The notes under the pieces are model-generated. The model was not told where the DNA came from, did no database searches, and saw only the letters and a list, made by a program, of their open reading frames with translations. DNA of 64,000 nucleotides from Bacteroidota bacterium (GTDB lineage: Bacteria; Bacteroidota; Bacteroidia; B-17B0; Aurantibacillaceae). How positions within the stretch are numbered: position 1 is the stretch's first letter; every line of letters starts with the position of its first letter. Both the position numbers and the translations under genes were made by a program. Location of the stretch: contig JADJSH010000001.1 in NCBI GenBank assembly GCA_016711805.1, forward strand, positions 372,001-436,000, read 5' to 3'. Positions 37,961-48,337 of the stretch are shown here, piece by piece.

Positions 37961-38684
37961 GCGTATGTGTATCGAGTGCTTGTGATTTAGCCTTGATACG
38001 ATCAACCTTAACAGGAGCTGGAAATATTGAATTATTAGGAATGAATAATACGTGTAGTTTATATTTTATCAATCCTCAATTCATGACTGGTCCTCAAGCT
38101 CAAGCATACGCTCAAACCTTTGGAGCAAATTTAATTTCTGTTCAATCCGCCACCGAAAATGCTGATTTAGTTCAAGCATTATCAAATCAAGGATATGCAG
38201 GTCAGGTAATTTGGATTGGTTACAGCGATGCTATTACAGAAGGAAGCTTTGTTTGGTACGATGGTGCACCGCTTAGTTATTCGAACTGGGCACCCGGAGA
38301 ACCAAATAATTCAGGAGGAGTTGAACATTGTACACAAATTTATCCGGATGGTAGTTGGAATGACTTGAATTGCGCAGGCTATAACTCTTTATCTGTTATT
38401 GAAGTCAATATTTGTCCTCAGGTTTCTGTAGTTAACGTACCTCCTACTCATTGTCCTTTTACAAATGTAACTATGAATGCCAGTACACTTTTAGGGTCAC
38501 CTAATTATACTTATACTTGGGTACAATCTGGTGCTGATTCATTTACAACTACTAGTTCAGGCAGCAGTTTAAACGATCAAATAACGGTGACCTCAACCGG
38601 AGCTAATACATTTACAGTTTTCACTGAAGATAGATACTCTTGTCCTCAATCAACTACTGTTTCATTAAACGTTTTTCCTACTCC

Positions 38685-40281
38685 TACAATTACTGCGAAT
38701 AGTGCAACTATTTGTGCAGGACAACAAACTGCCACTTTAACAGCTAACGGAGCAACCACTTATAGTTGGATTCCTGGTACTGGCTTAAGTTCTACATCTG
38801 GCGCTGTTGTTACTGGAACTCCAGGAGCTACACAAAACTATTCGGTTATTGGTATGGATGCTAATGGTTGTATGAATGGAACTGTTACTGCAATTACTGT
38901 AAACCCTTTACCTACTGTAACGGTGAATAGCTCTACAATTTGTGTAGGTCAACAAACGGCCACATTAATTGCCAATGGAACAATATCTTATAGTTGGACA
39001 CCAGCTACTGGTTTAAGCGCTAATTCAGGCTCTCTTGTTACTGGAAATCCCCTTACTACTCAAGATTATACATTAACCGGAACGGATGCAAATGGTTGTT
39101 TTGCAAATGCTACTACAACCATTACAGTAAATTCTTTACCAACCGTAACCGTAAACAGTTCTACGATTTGTGTGGGACAACAAACAGCAACATTAACGGC
39201 AAATGGAGCAACTACGTATAGTTGGATTCCAGGAACTGGATTGAGTTCTACAACTGGATCAGTTGTAACAGGTAATCCTACTATAACCCAAAACTACACA
39301 GTGGCAGGTATGGATGCAAATGGCTGTATTAGCGGAACAACTACAGCGATTACTGTAAACCCGTTACCTACAATTACTGTAAATAGTGCTACAATTTGTG
39401 AAGGACAACAAACTGCCACATTAACCGCTAATGGCGCTACAACATATAGTTGGATTCCGGGAACAGGATTAAGCGCTACTACAGGATCTATTGTAACCGG
39501 TACACCAACTGTTACACAAAATTATACAGTAGCAGGAATTGATGCTAATGGTTGTATTAATGGAACTATAACCGCTATAACAGTTAACCCATTACCTACC
39601 GTTACTGTAAATAGTGCTTCTATTTGTATTGGACAACAAACAGCTACTTTAGTAGCGAATGGTGCCAGCACTTATAGTTGGACTCCATCTGTTAACTTAA
39701 GTTCAGCCGCAGGAACAACCGTGACAGGAACACCAGCTGCTAACGAAAGTTATACCATTACTGGAACTGATGCGAATGGATGCTTTAGTAATACAACTTC
39801 TACCATAACCGTTAACTCTTTACCTACTGTTACTGCAAATAGTTCTACAATTTGTTTGGGACAACAAACGGCCACATTAACGGCAAACGGCGCTACGACG
39901 TATAGTTGGATTCCGGGAACAGGCTTAAGTGCAACTACTGGATCTGTTGTTACTGGAACTCCTATTGCGACAGAAAACTACACAGTTGTAGGTATGGATG
40001 CAAACGGCTGTATTAATGGAACTGTTACTGCAATCACGGTTAATCCTTTACCTAACGTAACAGCAACAAGTGCTACTATTTGTGTAGGACAGCAAACTGC
40101 AACATTAACTGCGTTGGGAGCAACGACCTATAGCTGGATTCCTGGAACTGGCTTAAGTGCAACTACTGGATCTGTTGTAACAGGTACACCAACTATTACA
40201 CAAAATTATACGGTTGCTGGTATGGATGCTAATGGTTGTATAAATGGAACTATTACCGCTATAACTGTTAACCCATTGCCT
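38685..40281 (+). repeat. Seven tandem ~228-bp coding repeats, family 2
   Basis: Seven units of about 76 residues inside the adhesin, with core words ICxGQQTATLTANGATTYSW, DANGC and ITVNPLP. Units 2 and 5 are a variant type (TPxxxLS, GTDANGCF, NSLP). The resulting order A-B-A-A-B-A-A implies duplication of a three-unit block. Confidence 0.85.
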
Positions 40282-41973
40282 ACCATTACTGTTTCGCCAG
40301 ATATGACTGTTTGTCCGCTATCTGCAAATACGTTAACCGCTAGTGGAGCAAGTTCTTACACTTGGACTCCGAACATATTCTTAAATAATAATTTAGGGGC
40401 CAATATTATTTGTACTCCATCCGTTACAACTACTTATACTATTGATGGAACATCTGCCGCATCTTGCACTAACACGGCTGTAATGACTATTGCTGTGGCT
40501 AATACAGTTGTTGTAAATGCCTTAGCTGGCGCGACACCAACTACTACAATTTGTCCTTTGGGCAGTGCTACTTTAAGCGCTAGTGGAGCAACTTCATATA
40601 CTTGGACACCAAGTTTAACTTTAAGTTCAGCAAATGGAGCTTCTGTCACAGCTGCACCAGCAACATCTACTACTTATACGGTAATTGGTTCAACTAGTAC
40701 TTGTACCAACTCAGCCGAAGTAGTTGTGACGCTCACTGTGAATCCAACATTAACTGTAACTCCTAGTCCATCTGTTATATGTAGTGGAAGTTCATCTGCC
40801 TTAACCGCTAATGGAGCAAGCACCTATACTTGGTCTCCATCAGCTACATTAAGCGCTGCAAATGGAGCAGTAGTAAATGCTAATCCTAATACAACAACTG
40901 TTTATAATATTACAGGAGCAAGTCCATTTGGTTGCTTAGGTTCAACCACTACAACTGTAACTGTAGTTCCTACACCAACCCTCAATGTCACATCAAGTCC
41001 AGGTGTTATTTGCGCTAATAGCAGCTCTACATTATCTGCTTCTGGCGCAACTAATTACACATGGTCACCAAGTGCTAGTTTAAGTAGTCCTAATAGTAAC
41101 ACTACGGTTGCAACACCTCCACTTACTACAACATTCACTGTTATTGGGTCAAATGGTATTACTCAGTTATGTTTAGATACTAAAACAGTTCAAGTAACTG
41201 TTATTCCTAATCCTACATTAACCCCTAGCCCAGGCGTTCCCATTTGCGAAGGTAGTTCAACGTTAATATATGCAACTGGAGCTAACACATATACATGGAG
41301 TCCAACAACGGGTGTTAGTCATATACATGATTCAACTACATCTGTGCGACCACCATTACCTGGTGTTTATATTTACACAGTAACAGGCACTACTAATAAT
41401 TGTACTGGGACAGCGACGGTAGAAATTACTGTAAATGCTCTACCAATTATAGATGCAGGTTTGGATAGCACGATTAATATTGATGAAACTATTACATTAA
41501 TTGCTTCGGGAGATACTCAAGTAGGATTTATTAATGCCTCTACTGGTGTTCCGTTTGATTGTAATTACTGTCCAACTGTAACCGTTAACCCACAAGAAAA
41601 TACTTGCTATACCATAGAAGGAATTTCGAACTTTGGCTGTAGAAATACAGATGTTGTATGTATTACAGTTACCAAAGACTGGGATGTGTTTATACCTAAC
41701 GCATTTACACCAAATGGCGACATTAACAATGAGGTTTTTGCTCCAAAAGGCTATGGTATAGATAAAATTCGACTAGCTATTTTTGATCGTTGGGGTCACC
41801 AATTGTTTAATGAAGAAGGACAAACTGTTGGCTGGGATGGAAGCTATAAAGGTAAAATTTGCGAGCAAGGCGTATACATATTTAAACTCGAAGTAACGGC
41901 CATGTCGGGAGAAAAACGATACAAAACAGGACATGTGACGTTACTTGGGAAAGTAAAATAAACATAAGTCAAT

Positions 41974-42009
41974 AAAAAAGCCCTCCCGAAAATTCTGGAG
42001 GGCTTTTTT
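41974..42009. terminator. Bidirectional intrinsic terminator
   Basis: The stem AAAAAAGCCCTCC (41974-41986) pairs perfectly with GGAGGGCTTTTTT (41997-42009) around a 10-base loop. It serves the adhesin gene (+) and the 94-residue gene (-), which converge here. Confidence 0.92.
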
Positions 42010-42020
42010 TGTAAGTAACC

Positions 42021-42305
42021 CTAAAGTGAAATTTTATGTACTCGGTTAATTGGAATTACAACGCCTTGCTTTAAAATAACTCGTTTATCTGTGACACCCC
42101 AAACTGTAGTTTCTACTAGCTTACGCGATTGGTCATCTTCGAAATAAATTTTAATCTTAGTATGCTCTAAATTCCCTAAGGCCAAAGCTCTGTTTAACTC
42201 AGTGTTTCTTTCGTTAATTAAATTGGCATCAACTAATACTTCCTCATGTGGAAACTTTAATGTTTCGATTTTTTCTTTTTCGATAGGTTCAAATGTAGTA
42301 GTCAT
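42021..42305 (-). CDS. Hypothetical protein (94 aa)
   Basis: A small soluble protein without signal peptide, half helical (residues about 8-50, IEKEKIETLKFPHEEVLVDA and NELNRALALGNLEHTK) and half beta (about 50-94, KIKIYFEDDQSRKLVETTVW, then KRVILKQGVVIPINRVHKI). The C-terminal half resembles a small barrel of the kind that reports or binds ligands. I do not recognise a family. Single gene, downstream of the rlmD region. Confidence 0.7.
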   Translation of the reverse strand: MTTTFEPIEKEKIETLKFPHEEVLVDANLINERNTELNRALALGNLEHTKIKIYFEDDQSRKLVETTVWGVTDKRVILKQGVVIPINRVHKISL

Positions 42306-42391
42306 AATTGTAAATTATTAAGGGTTAGTACTGTGTTGTTAAACACCAAAATACTAAAAATAGTTACACTTATGCCATAAAAAAATAAAAA

Positions 42392-43799
42392 TTATTTTTT
42401 CTCCAATAAAACCACATTTTCAACGTGTGCTGTTTGAGGAAACATATCCACTGGTTTAATTTCTATAATATCATAATGACCTACCATCATTGCCAAATCT
42501 CTAGCTTGTGTGGCCGCATTACAACTTACGTATACAATTTTTTGAGGAGCAGCTTTTAAAATCACACTTATCACATCCTCATGCATGCCTGCTCGTGGTG
42601 GATCGGTAATAATGACATCTGGTTGCCCGTGAGTTTTAATAAAAGCGTCGTTTAACACATCTTTCATATCACCAGCATAAAATAAAGTGTTATGAATATT
42701 GTTGTATTCAGAGTTGTTTTTAGCATCGATCACTGCATCTTCAACGTACTCTACCCCCACTACCTTTTTTGCTTTTTTAGCCACAAAATTGGCAATAGTG
42801 CCGGTACCGGTATATAAATCATAAACGACTTCATTACCAGTTAATCCACACAAATCTCGGGTAATTTTATATAATTCGTAAGCTTGAGGCGAATTGGTTT
42901 GGTAAAAGGATTTGGCCGAAATTTTAAATTTTAAACCTTCCATTTCTTCAAAAATATGATCTCTGCCATTAAAGGTTATAATCTCTAAATCTTGCAACGT
43001 ATCATTCCCTTTTTGATTAATGACATACTGCAACGATGTAATTTGAGGAAAGGTGTTTTTTAAATGGTTTAATAACAAATCAATATTTTCAGGTTGATTT
43101 TCAAAAAACTGAATCAACACCATTAATTCGCCATTGCTCGACGAACGAATCATTAAAGTTCTTAATAAACCTGTTTTATTTCTTACACCAAAAAAAGCTT
43201 AAGTTATTTTTGTTTGCAAAATCTCTAATTTCGTTACGGATAGAGTTAGAAGGTTCTGCTTGTAAATAACAATTTTTTATATCTAAGATTTTGTCAAACA
43301 TTTTAGGAATGTGAAATCCTAAGGCATTGCGATTATCAATCTCTACTCCACTTTTTACTTCTTCATTAGTTAACCATTTTTTATCCGAAAACGAAAATTC
43401 TAATTTATTACGGTAAAAATAACTTTCCTTATTTGGAAAAATTGGTTTTAAAGTAGATATATCCAAATGCCCTATTCTAGTTAAAGCATCTTCTACTGTT
43501 TTTTGTTTAAATACTAATTGTGTATCGTACGTCATGTGTTGCCATTTGCAACCACCACAATTACCAAAGTGTTCACATTTAGGGTCTATTCTATTTGCAG
43601 AAGGTTTTTTAAGAGTTACAACATGACCTTCGGCATAATTATTTTTTTTACGTGTAATCATTACATCTGCTACATCGCCTGGCACGCCACCATCCACAAA
43701 AATCACCATTCCATCTACTTTGGCTACCGATTTTCCTTCTGAAGAAATATCAACGATATCCGCATTTTCAACAAAAATATTTTTCTTTATTTTACTCAT
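42392..43799 (-). pseudogene. rlmD: 23S rRNA (uracil-C5)-methyltransferase RlmD-like gene with a +1 frameshift at an A7/T7 tract
   Basis: Two minus-strand frames make one RlmD-type enzyme of about 468 residues. The N-terminal frame (43799 to 43176) holds the TRAM domain and iron-sulfur cysteines CEHFGNCGGCKW, and ends in FFWCKK. The C-terminal frame (to 42392) holds the SAM motif VYDLYTGTGTIANF, DPPRAGMH and the nucleophile region VSCNAATQARD. Deleting one T from the seven-T tract (plus strand 43190-43196, A7) restores SFFGVRNKTGLLRTLMIRSS across the join. The total length of 1408 bases is one over 469 codons. The enzyme modifies U1939-type uridines in 23S rRNA. All catalytic residues are intact, so an assembly error or slippage is as likely as a true pseudogene. 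Confidence 0.85.
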
Positions 43800-43806
43800 A
43801 AGGATA

Positions 43807-43814
43807 CAAAGATA
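43807..43814 (-). promoter_or_regulatory. Candidate -7 element for the rlmD-like gene
   Basis: On the minus strand this reads TATCTTTG, a TAnnTTTG match only seven bases before the ATG at 43799. If used, the transcript would have almost no 5' leader. Confidence 0.3.
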
Positions 43815-43912
43815 TAAGATTTAAGAAGTAAGATTTAAGATTTAGGGACATTTCTTAAAAAACTATAACATTTCCACAAATACAATTTATATGATTAAAT
43901 TTAGAGCTGAAA

Positions 43913-45484
43913 ATGAAATTCAAAAAAAGTCGAATTAGCCCATTAAAGGGTAAATACATACTTGTATTTACTTTTGTCTTTGCATTTATCTATTCGAGCT
44001 TTTCCCAAACAAAACCAAAGCCTGTATTGCTTGAAAAAGAAGGTAAACTTATTACCATTCGTCACGCTAAGCGATTAGCTTTTGACCAATCTTTAGGATT
44101 AGATGCACGTCGCTTAATTGGTGATGTAGAATGTGAACATGAGGGTGCTGTAATGCGTTGCGATAGTGCATATTTGTTTAGTGATAAAAAACTTATTGCT
44201 TACGGTCATATTAGCATCATTAAAGGAGATAGTATTTTTTTATATGGAGATTCATTGAGATACGATGCAACCAGCAAATTAGCAAACATGAAAGGCAATG
44301 TGCGTTGTATTGAAAAAGATATGACGCTTACAACAAACACCTTAATTTACGATGTTGGAAATTCAGTCGCCAGTTACTACAATGGTGGCAAAATAGTAAA
44401 TAAAGAAAACACTTTAACAAGCAAAAATGGACATTACTATTCAGCTACGAAAGATTTAACCTTTCATTATGATGTGGTATTAACAAATCCTGATTACAAA
44501 ATGCGAGGTGATACACTCAGATATAACACTATTAATAAAACATCCTACTTTATTGGCCCATCCATTATTACCAGCAAAGAAAATTATATTTATTGCGAAA
44601 ATGGATGGTATGATACCGAAAATGAAATCTCTCGTTTTAGCAAAAATGCCATCATCGTTAGCGATAAACAAAAATTAACAGGTGATAGTATTTATTACGA
44701 TCGTAAAAAAGGTTATGGCAGAGCTACAAAAAATGTTCGTATTATTGATACCACCGAACAAAGTCAATCAACCATTACAGGCGATTTTGCAGAACATTAT
44801 GAAAAAGGAAATAAATCCATTGTAACAGGTAATGCTATTTATGGAAGACGAATAGAAAAAGATTCTTTATTTATGTCGGCTGACACCTTATTTTATGACC
44901 AACCTGATTCCATTCGCACCTTTATAAAAGCATACCGACATGTAAAAATTTATAAAACAGATTTACAAGGACTATGTGATTCGTTAACCTATTTATTACA
45001 CGATTCGTTAATGACCATGTATAACTCGCCTATTTTATGGACCAATAATGGGCAAGTAACAGCAAAATTAATTAAAGTCACATCAGGACAAAGCCGCATC
45101 AAATATTTTGAGTTATTAAATAATGCTATTGTGATTCAAAAAGTAGATAGTTTGGATGACAAAAAATACAACCAAATTGAAGGAAAAAAAATAGAAGGGT
45201 TTATTGCCAGAGATACCATTAGAAAATTAAATGTGATTGGTAATGCCGAGATTATTTATTATGTGAAACAAAAAAAGAATTACAAAGGAGTAAATAAAAC
45301 TGCTTGCAGCGATTTAACAGTTTGGTTTAATAACGAAGGTGTTGATAGAACAACTTTTAGAAATAAACCCGAATCAACTGTTTATCCTTTAAAAGACATT
45401 AATGATGAGGACATGCGATTAAAACATTTTTCGTGGATGGAAAATAAACGACCGAAAAAGAAAAGTGACATTTTGATCAAGTGA
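43913..45484 (+). CDS. OstA-like (LptA/LptD N-terminal type) protein
   Basis: A 523-residue exported protein with a signal peptide at about 14-32 (YILVFTFVFAFIYSSFSQ). Long beta-jellyroll LptA/OstA-like repeats follow; the recurring pattern GD(S/T)L(R/F)Y(D/N) is visible at several points (IFLYGDSLRYD, KMRGDTLRYN, KLTGDSIYYD). Such proteins in Bacteroidota are annotated as OstA-like and are thought to help LPS transport across the periplasm. The length is greater than E. coli LptA and lacks an LptD barrel. Single gene following rlmD on the opposite strand. Confidence 0.88.
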   Translation: MKFKKSRISPLKGKYILVFTFVFAFIYSSFSQTKPKPVLLEKEGKLITIRHAKRLAFDQSLGLDARRLIGDVECEHEGAVMRCDSAYLFSDKKLIAYGHISIIKGDSIFLYGDSLRYDATSKLANMKGNVRCIEKDMTLTTNTLIYDVGNSVASYYNGGKIVNKENTLTSKNGHYYSATKDLTFHYDVVLTNPDYKMRGDTLRYNTINKTSYFIGPSIITSKENYIYCENGWYDTENEISRFSKNAIIVSDKQKLTGDSIYYDRKKGYGRATKNVRIIDTTEQSQSTITGDFAEHYEKGNKSIVTGNAIYGRRIEKDSLFMSADTLFYDQPDSIRTFIKAYRHVKIYKTDLQGLCDSLTYLLHDSLMTMYNSPILWTNNGQVTAKLIKVTSGQSRIKYFELLNNAIVIQKVDSLDDKKYNQIEGKKIEGFIARDTIRKLNVIGNAEIIYYVKQKKNYKGVNKTACSDLTVWFNNEGVDRTTFRNKPESTVYPLKDINDEDMRLKHFSWMENKRPKKKSDILIK

Positions 45485-45580
45485 TTTTCTTAAAATCCTT
45501 TCATAATAATTTAATCATACATGTTCAGGATTTAACCTGAAAAAGTTTGAATTTCTTTTTTTTCGTTGTATTTTAGTCTC

Positions 45581-47453
45581 ATGGTGAAACATGTACTTAC
45601 ATTTTTAGTTTTTTTTTATCTCTACTTTTTTGCATTCTCAAACAGGTCCTGCTGGAGTTGAAACTTCTACAGACAATGTTTTATGGTTAAAAGCAGATCA
45701 GGGTACTTTTAATAATGCTGGCACAACCCCTTCAACTGCTGGAGGTGCAATTCAACAATGGAACGACCAATCAGGCAATTCAAAACATGCTATTCAATTA
45801 ACGGCGGGATTTAAACCTACTTGGCAAACAAATGCAATGAATGGCTTCCCTGCTGTAAGATTTGATGGTAATGATGATGGGATTTTATCTGCTGCTGTAA
45901 CCACAAGTGGTACAGTTACTTTTTTTGCTGTAGTACGATCTTCTGCTTTATCAAAAACCAATCCAGGTATTCTTCAAGGCTCTCCTACGGGCCTTGGATA
46001 TTCTGTTAACCCTCCCGATAAAAGTATAGGTATGTGGGTTAATACAGCTACTCAACGAATTTGGGGAAGAGGAATTCAGACAAGCACTGCCCAACGAAAT
46101 ATAACACAAGTTACAGCTTTAGCTACAAACACTGCTTATATTGCCACTAATCGTTACGATGGGGCAAACATTAATCAATACGTAAATAATACTATTTCAG
46201 GGACAGTTACCTACGACGGAACATTAAGATCATGGACAGATATTGCTATTGGTACACAGGGAACTGAAACTTGGAATGGTGATATTGCCGAAATAATTGT
46301 TTATAAAAAATCACTTAATGAAGCGCAACGTCACATCGTAGATAATTATTTGTCTGCTAAATACAATATTACATTAGCATCAAATAATAAATACAATGGT
46401 GATAATACGGGTAATGGAGATTATGATAGAAATGTAGCTGGCATTGGAGCAGAAGCATCTGGCTCAAATCCTACATTTTCAGCTACAGCAACTTTAGGAA
46501 TGGGCATTGTATCAAAATCTGGATTAGGAAATGGGGACTATTTATTAGCAGGTCATGCAGCTGCCTCAAATTCTGTAATTACATCGGATATCACAGGCTT
46601 ATCAGGCACAAATCCTGCTCGCTGGTCGCGTATTTGGTATATTGATGTTACGAATGCAGGTGCTGTTTTACAAGCTGATGTAGAATTTGATATGGTTGCT
46701 GGTGGTATGAGTGGAACAACTCCTGCAACTCATACTAACTATAAATTATTGTACCGAGCTGGAACCTCTGGAGCATGGACAGAAGTAGCTACTGCTAATT
46801 CTATATCAGGGACAAAAATTATTTTTGCTTCCTATAACTTCAATAATAATGCAGATGATGGGTATTACACCATTGGCACCATGAATAATGCCGTAAGCCC
46901 TCTCCCAATCGAACTACTTAGCTTTGATGCTATTATGAATAATAACCAAGTAGATATCACATGGGCAACTGCTACAGAATCAAATAATGATTACTATACC
47001 ATCGAAAAAAGTAAAGACGGAATTAATTTTGAAACATCATCCATTGTTGATGCTGCGGGAAATAGCCTTTCACTCATTAATTATAAAGATATAGATTCAA
47101 ATCCTTACCAAGGAATTTCATATTACCGATTAAAACAAACCGATTTTAACGGAACATTTTCTTATTCGAAAATTGTATCAGTAAATTATACGTTGTCGGA
47201 CGATGGCATGAGTATTTTTCCAAATCCAACTGAAGGGGAAATAAATATTAATATGAAAGATTTAGAAGGCAAAGAAGTTTTAGTTGTTATTAGAGATATA
47301 ACTGGTAAAGAATGTTTTACTAAAGTTATTATTAGTCAAGAAAATCAACAATTAATTGCTGTTGATAGCGAACAAAAATTAGCAGCCGGCACATACATTG
47401 TTACGGCAAGCTCAAGCAACAAGCTTTATAGCAAAAAAATTATTGTAAAATAA
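45581..47453 (+). pseudogene. T9SS-exported LamG/concanavalin-like protein, frameshifted in the signal peptide at a T9 tract
   Basis: The mature frame runs from 45630 to 47453: a LamG-like lectin fold at the start (DNVLWLKADQGTFNNAG, AVRFDGNDDGI), a middle module, a fibronectin-like block (IELLSFDAIMNNNQVDITWA) and a T9SS type A sorting domain (MSIFPNPTEGEININMKDLE, ending KKIIVK). An ATG at 45581 would supply a signal peptide, but its frame stops shortly after the leader. Removing one T from the nine-T run at 45609-45617 gives MVKHVLTFLVFFISTFLHSQ joined in frame to TGPAGVETS. So the gene is off by +1: phase variation by slippage, or an error. Confidence 0.82.
45609..45617 (+). repeat. Homopolymer T9 tract in a signal-peptide coding region
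   Basis: Nine consecutive T residues within the leader of the T9SS-exported gene. T8 restores the frame; T9 breaks it. Confidence 0.85.
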
Positions 47454-47543
47454 GCACAATATAAAGGGTTTAAAACTTTAGTGTTTCTTCGAAAACTACT
47501 TAAAATGATAATTAGTATATTTAGACTTTAATTTTAAAACTAT

Positions 47544-48293
47544 ATGAAGTTATTACAAAATAAAGTAGCCATTATTACGGGCGCATCTCGTGGCATTGGA
47601 AAAGGAATTGCCGAAAAATTTGCAGAACAAGGTTGTAACATTGCTTTCACCTTTTTATCTTCTGTAGAAAAAGCTAAAGCTTTTGAAACTGAGTTAGCCA
47701 CTAAATACGGAGTAAAAGTAAAAGGATACCAAAGCGATGCGGCTGATTTTAAAGCTGCTGACCAATTAGTAACAGATGTAGTTACTGAATTTGGCACCGT
47801 AGATGTTTTAGTAAATAACGCCGGTATTACTCGCGATACCTTATTAATGCGCATGAGTGAACAGCAATGGGACGAAGTGATGAATGCTAACTTAAAATCT
47901 GTATTCAATTTAACAAAAGCGGTTCAAAAACCAATGTTAAAAGCACGCAGTGGTTCTATTATCAATATGAGTTCTGTGGTTGGTGTAAAGGGAAATGCTG
48001 GTCAAGCAAATTACTCGGCATCAAAAGCAGGTATTATTGGTTTTACAAAATCTGTAGCTTTAGAATTAGGTTCTCGTAACATTAGAAGCAATGCAATTGC
48101 TCCAGGTTTTATTGAAACTGAAATGACGGGTGCATTAGATGAAAAAGTAGTTCAACAATGGAGAGATTCTATTCCTTTGAAACGTGGTGGTTCTGCAGAA
48201 GATGTAGCAAACTTAACTTTGTTTTTAGCAAGCGACATGAGTGCTTATATTACAGGCCAGTGCATTAATGTTTGCGGAGGAATGCTTACTTAA
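47544..48293 (+). CDS. fabG: 3-oxoacyl-[acyl-carrier-protein] reductase FabG
   Basis: A 249-residue short-chain dehydrogenase reducing beta-ketoacyl-ACP in fatty acid elongation. Rossmann motif TGASRGIGKGIA (about 11-22), NNAG (about 90-93), catalytic Ser in INMSSVVG, and YSASK with Tyr and Lys (about 154-158). The length and the terminal sequence TGQCINVCGGMLT match FabG. It follows the LamG-like gene by 90 bases. Confidence 0.94.
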   Translation: MKLLQNKVAIITGASRGIGKGIAEKFAEQGCNIAFTFLSSVEKAKAFETELATKYGVKVKGYQSDAADFKAADQLVTDVVTEFGTVDVLVNNAGITRDTLLMRMSEQQWDEVMNANLKSVFNLTKAVQKPMLKARSGSIINMSSVVGVKGNAGQANYSASKAGIIGFTKSVALELGSRNIRSNAIAPGFIETEMTGALDEKVVQQWRDSIPLKRGGSAEDVANLTLFLASDMSAYITGQCINVCGGMLT

Positions 48294-48300
48294 AATCATT

Positions 48301-48323
48301 GTGACTTCGAGAGCCTCAGTCAC
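48301..48323 (+). repeat. REP-like short palindrome, copy 1
   Basis: GTGACT (48301-48306) pairs with AGTCAC (48318-48323). The word GTGACTTCGA and the ending CTCAGTCACC are shared with the palindrome at 58025-58050, also in a spacer between co-directional genes. Confidence 0.6.
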
Positions 48324-48337
48324 CGAAAGATACAAAA

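Larger units (their letters stand above)
34993..41961 (+). pseudogene. Giant repetitive surface adhesin with C-type lectin-like domain and CHU_C tail, interrupted by an in-frame TAA
   Basis: One open frame of about 2322 codons broken only by TAA at 35743-35745 (codon 251). The context TCA-stop-IAGNGSDISI continues the same domain, so a sense codon (perhaps TCA) has been lost. Order: signal peptide (MKLSKYLILLLTSISIFGIA), Bacteroidota N-terminal beta domain (about 45-215), the interrupted domain, a PKD domain (about 410-525, YLWTFGDGG), Ig-like units with TWSP/GTCTG patterns (37060-37960), a C-type lectin-like domain (37978-38420), seven ~76-residue repeats (38685-40281), further Ig-like units, and a CHU_C domain (41690-41958, PNAFTPNGDINNEVF) for T9SS export. 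Likely a SprB-like adhesin. If the stop is real, translation yields a 250-residue exported fragment; alternatives are a sequencing error or recent inactivation. Confidence 0.85.

Noticed and set aside
38685..40281. Possible CRISPR-like periodic repeats
   Set aside because: The ~228-bp units encode in-frame protein repeats with synonymous changes and have no unique spacers.
43176..43799. Two separate small methyltransferase genes in place of one rlmD
   Set aside because: The first half lacks the SAM domain and the second lacks the TRAM and Fe-S part; a one-base change joins them exactly.
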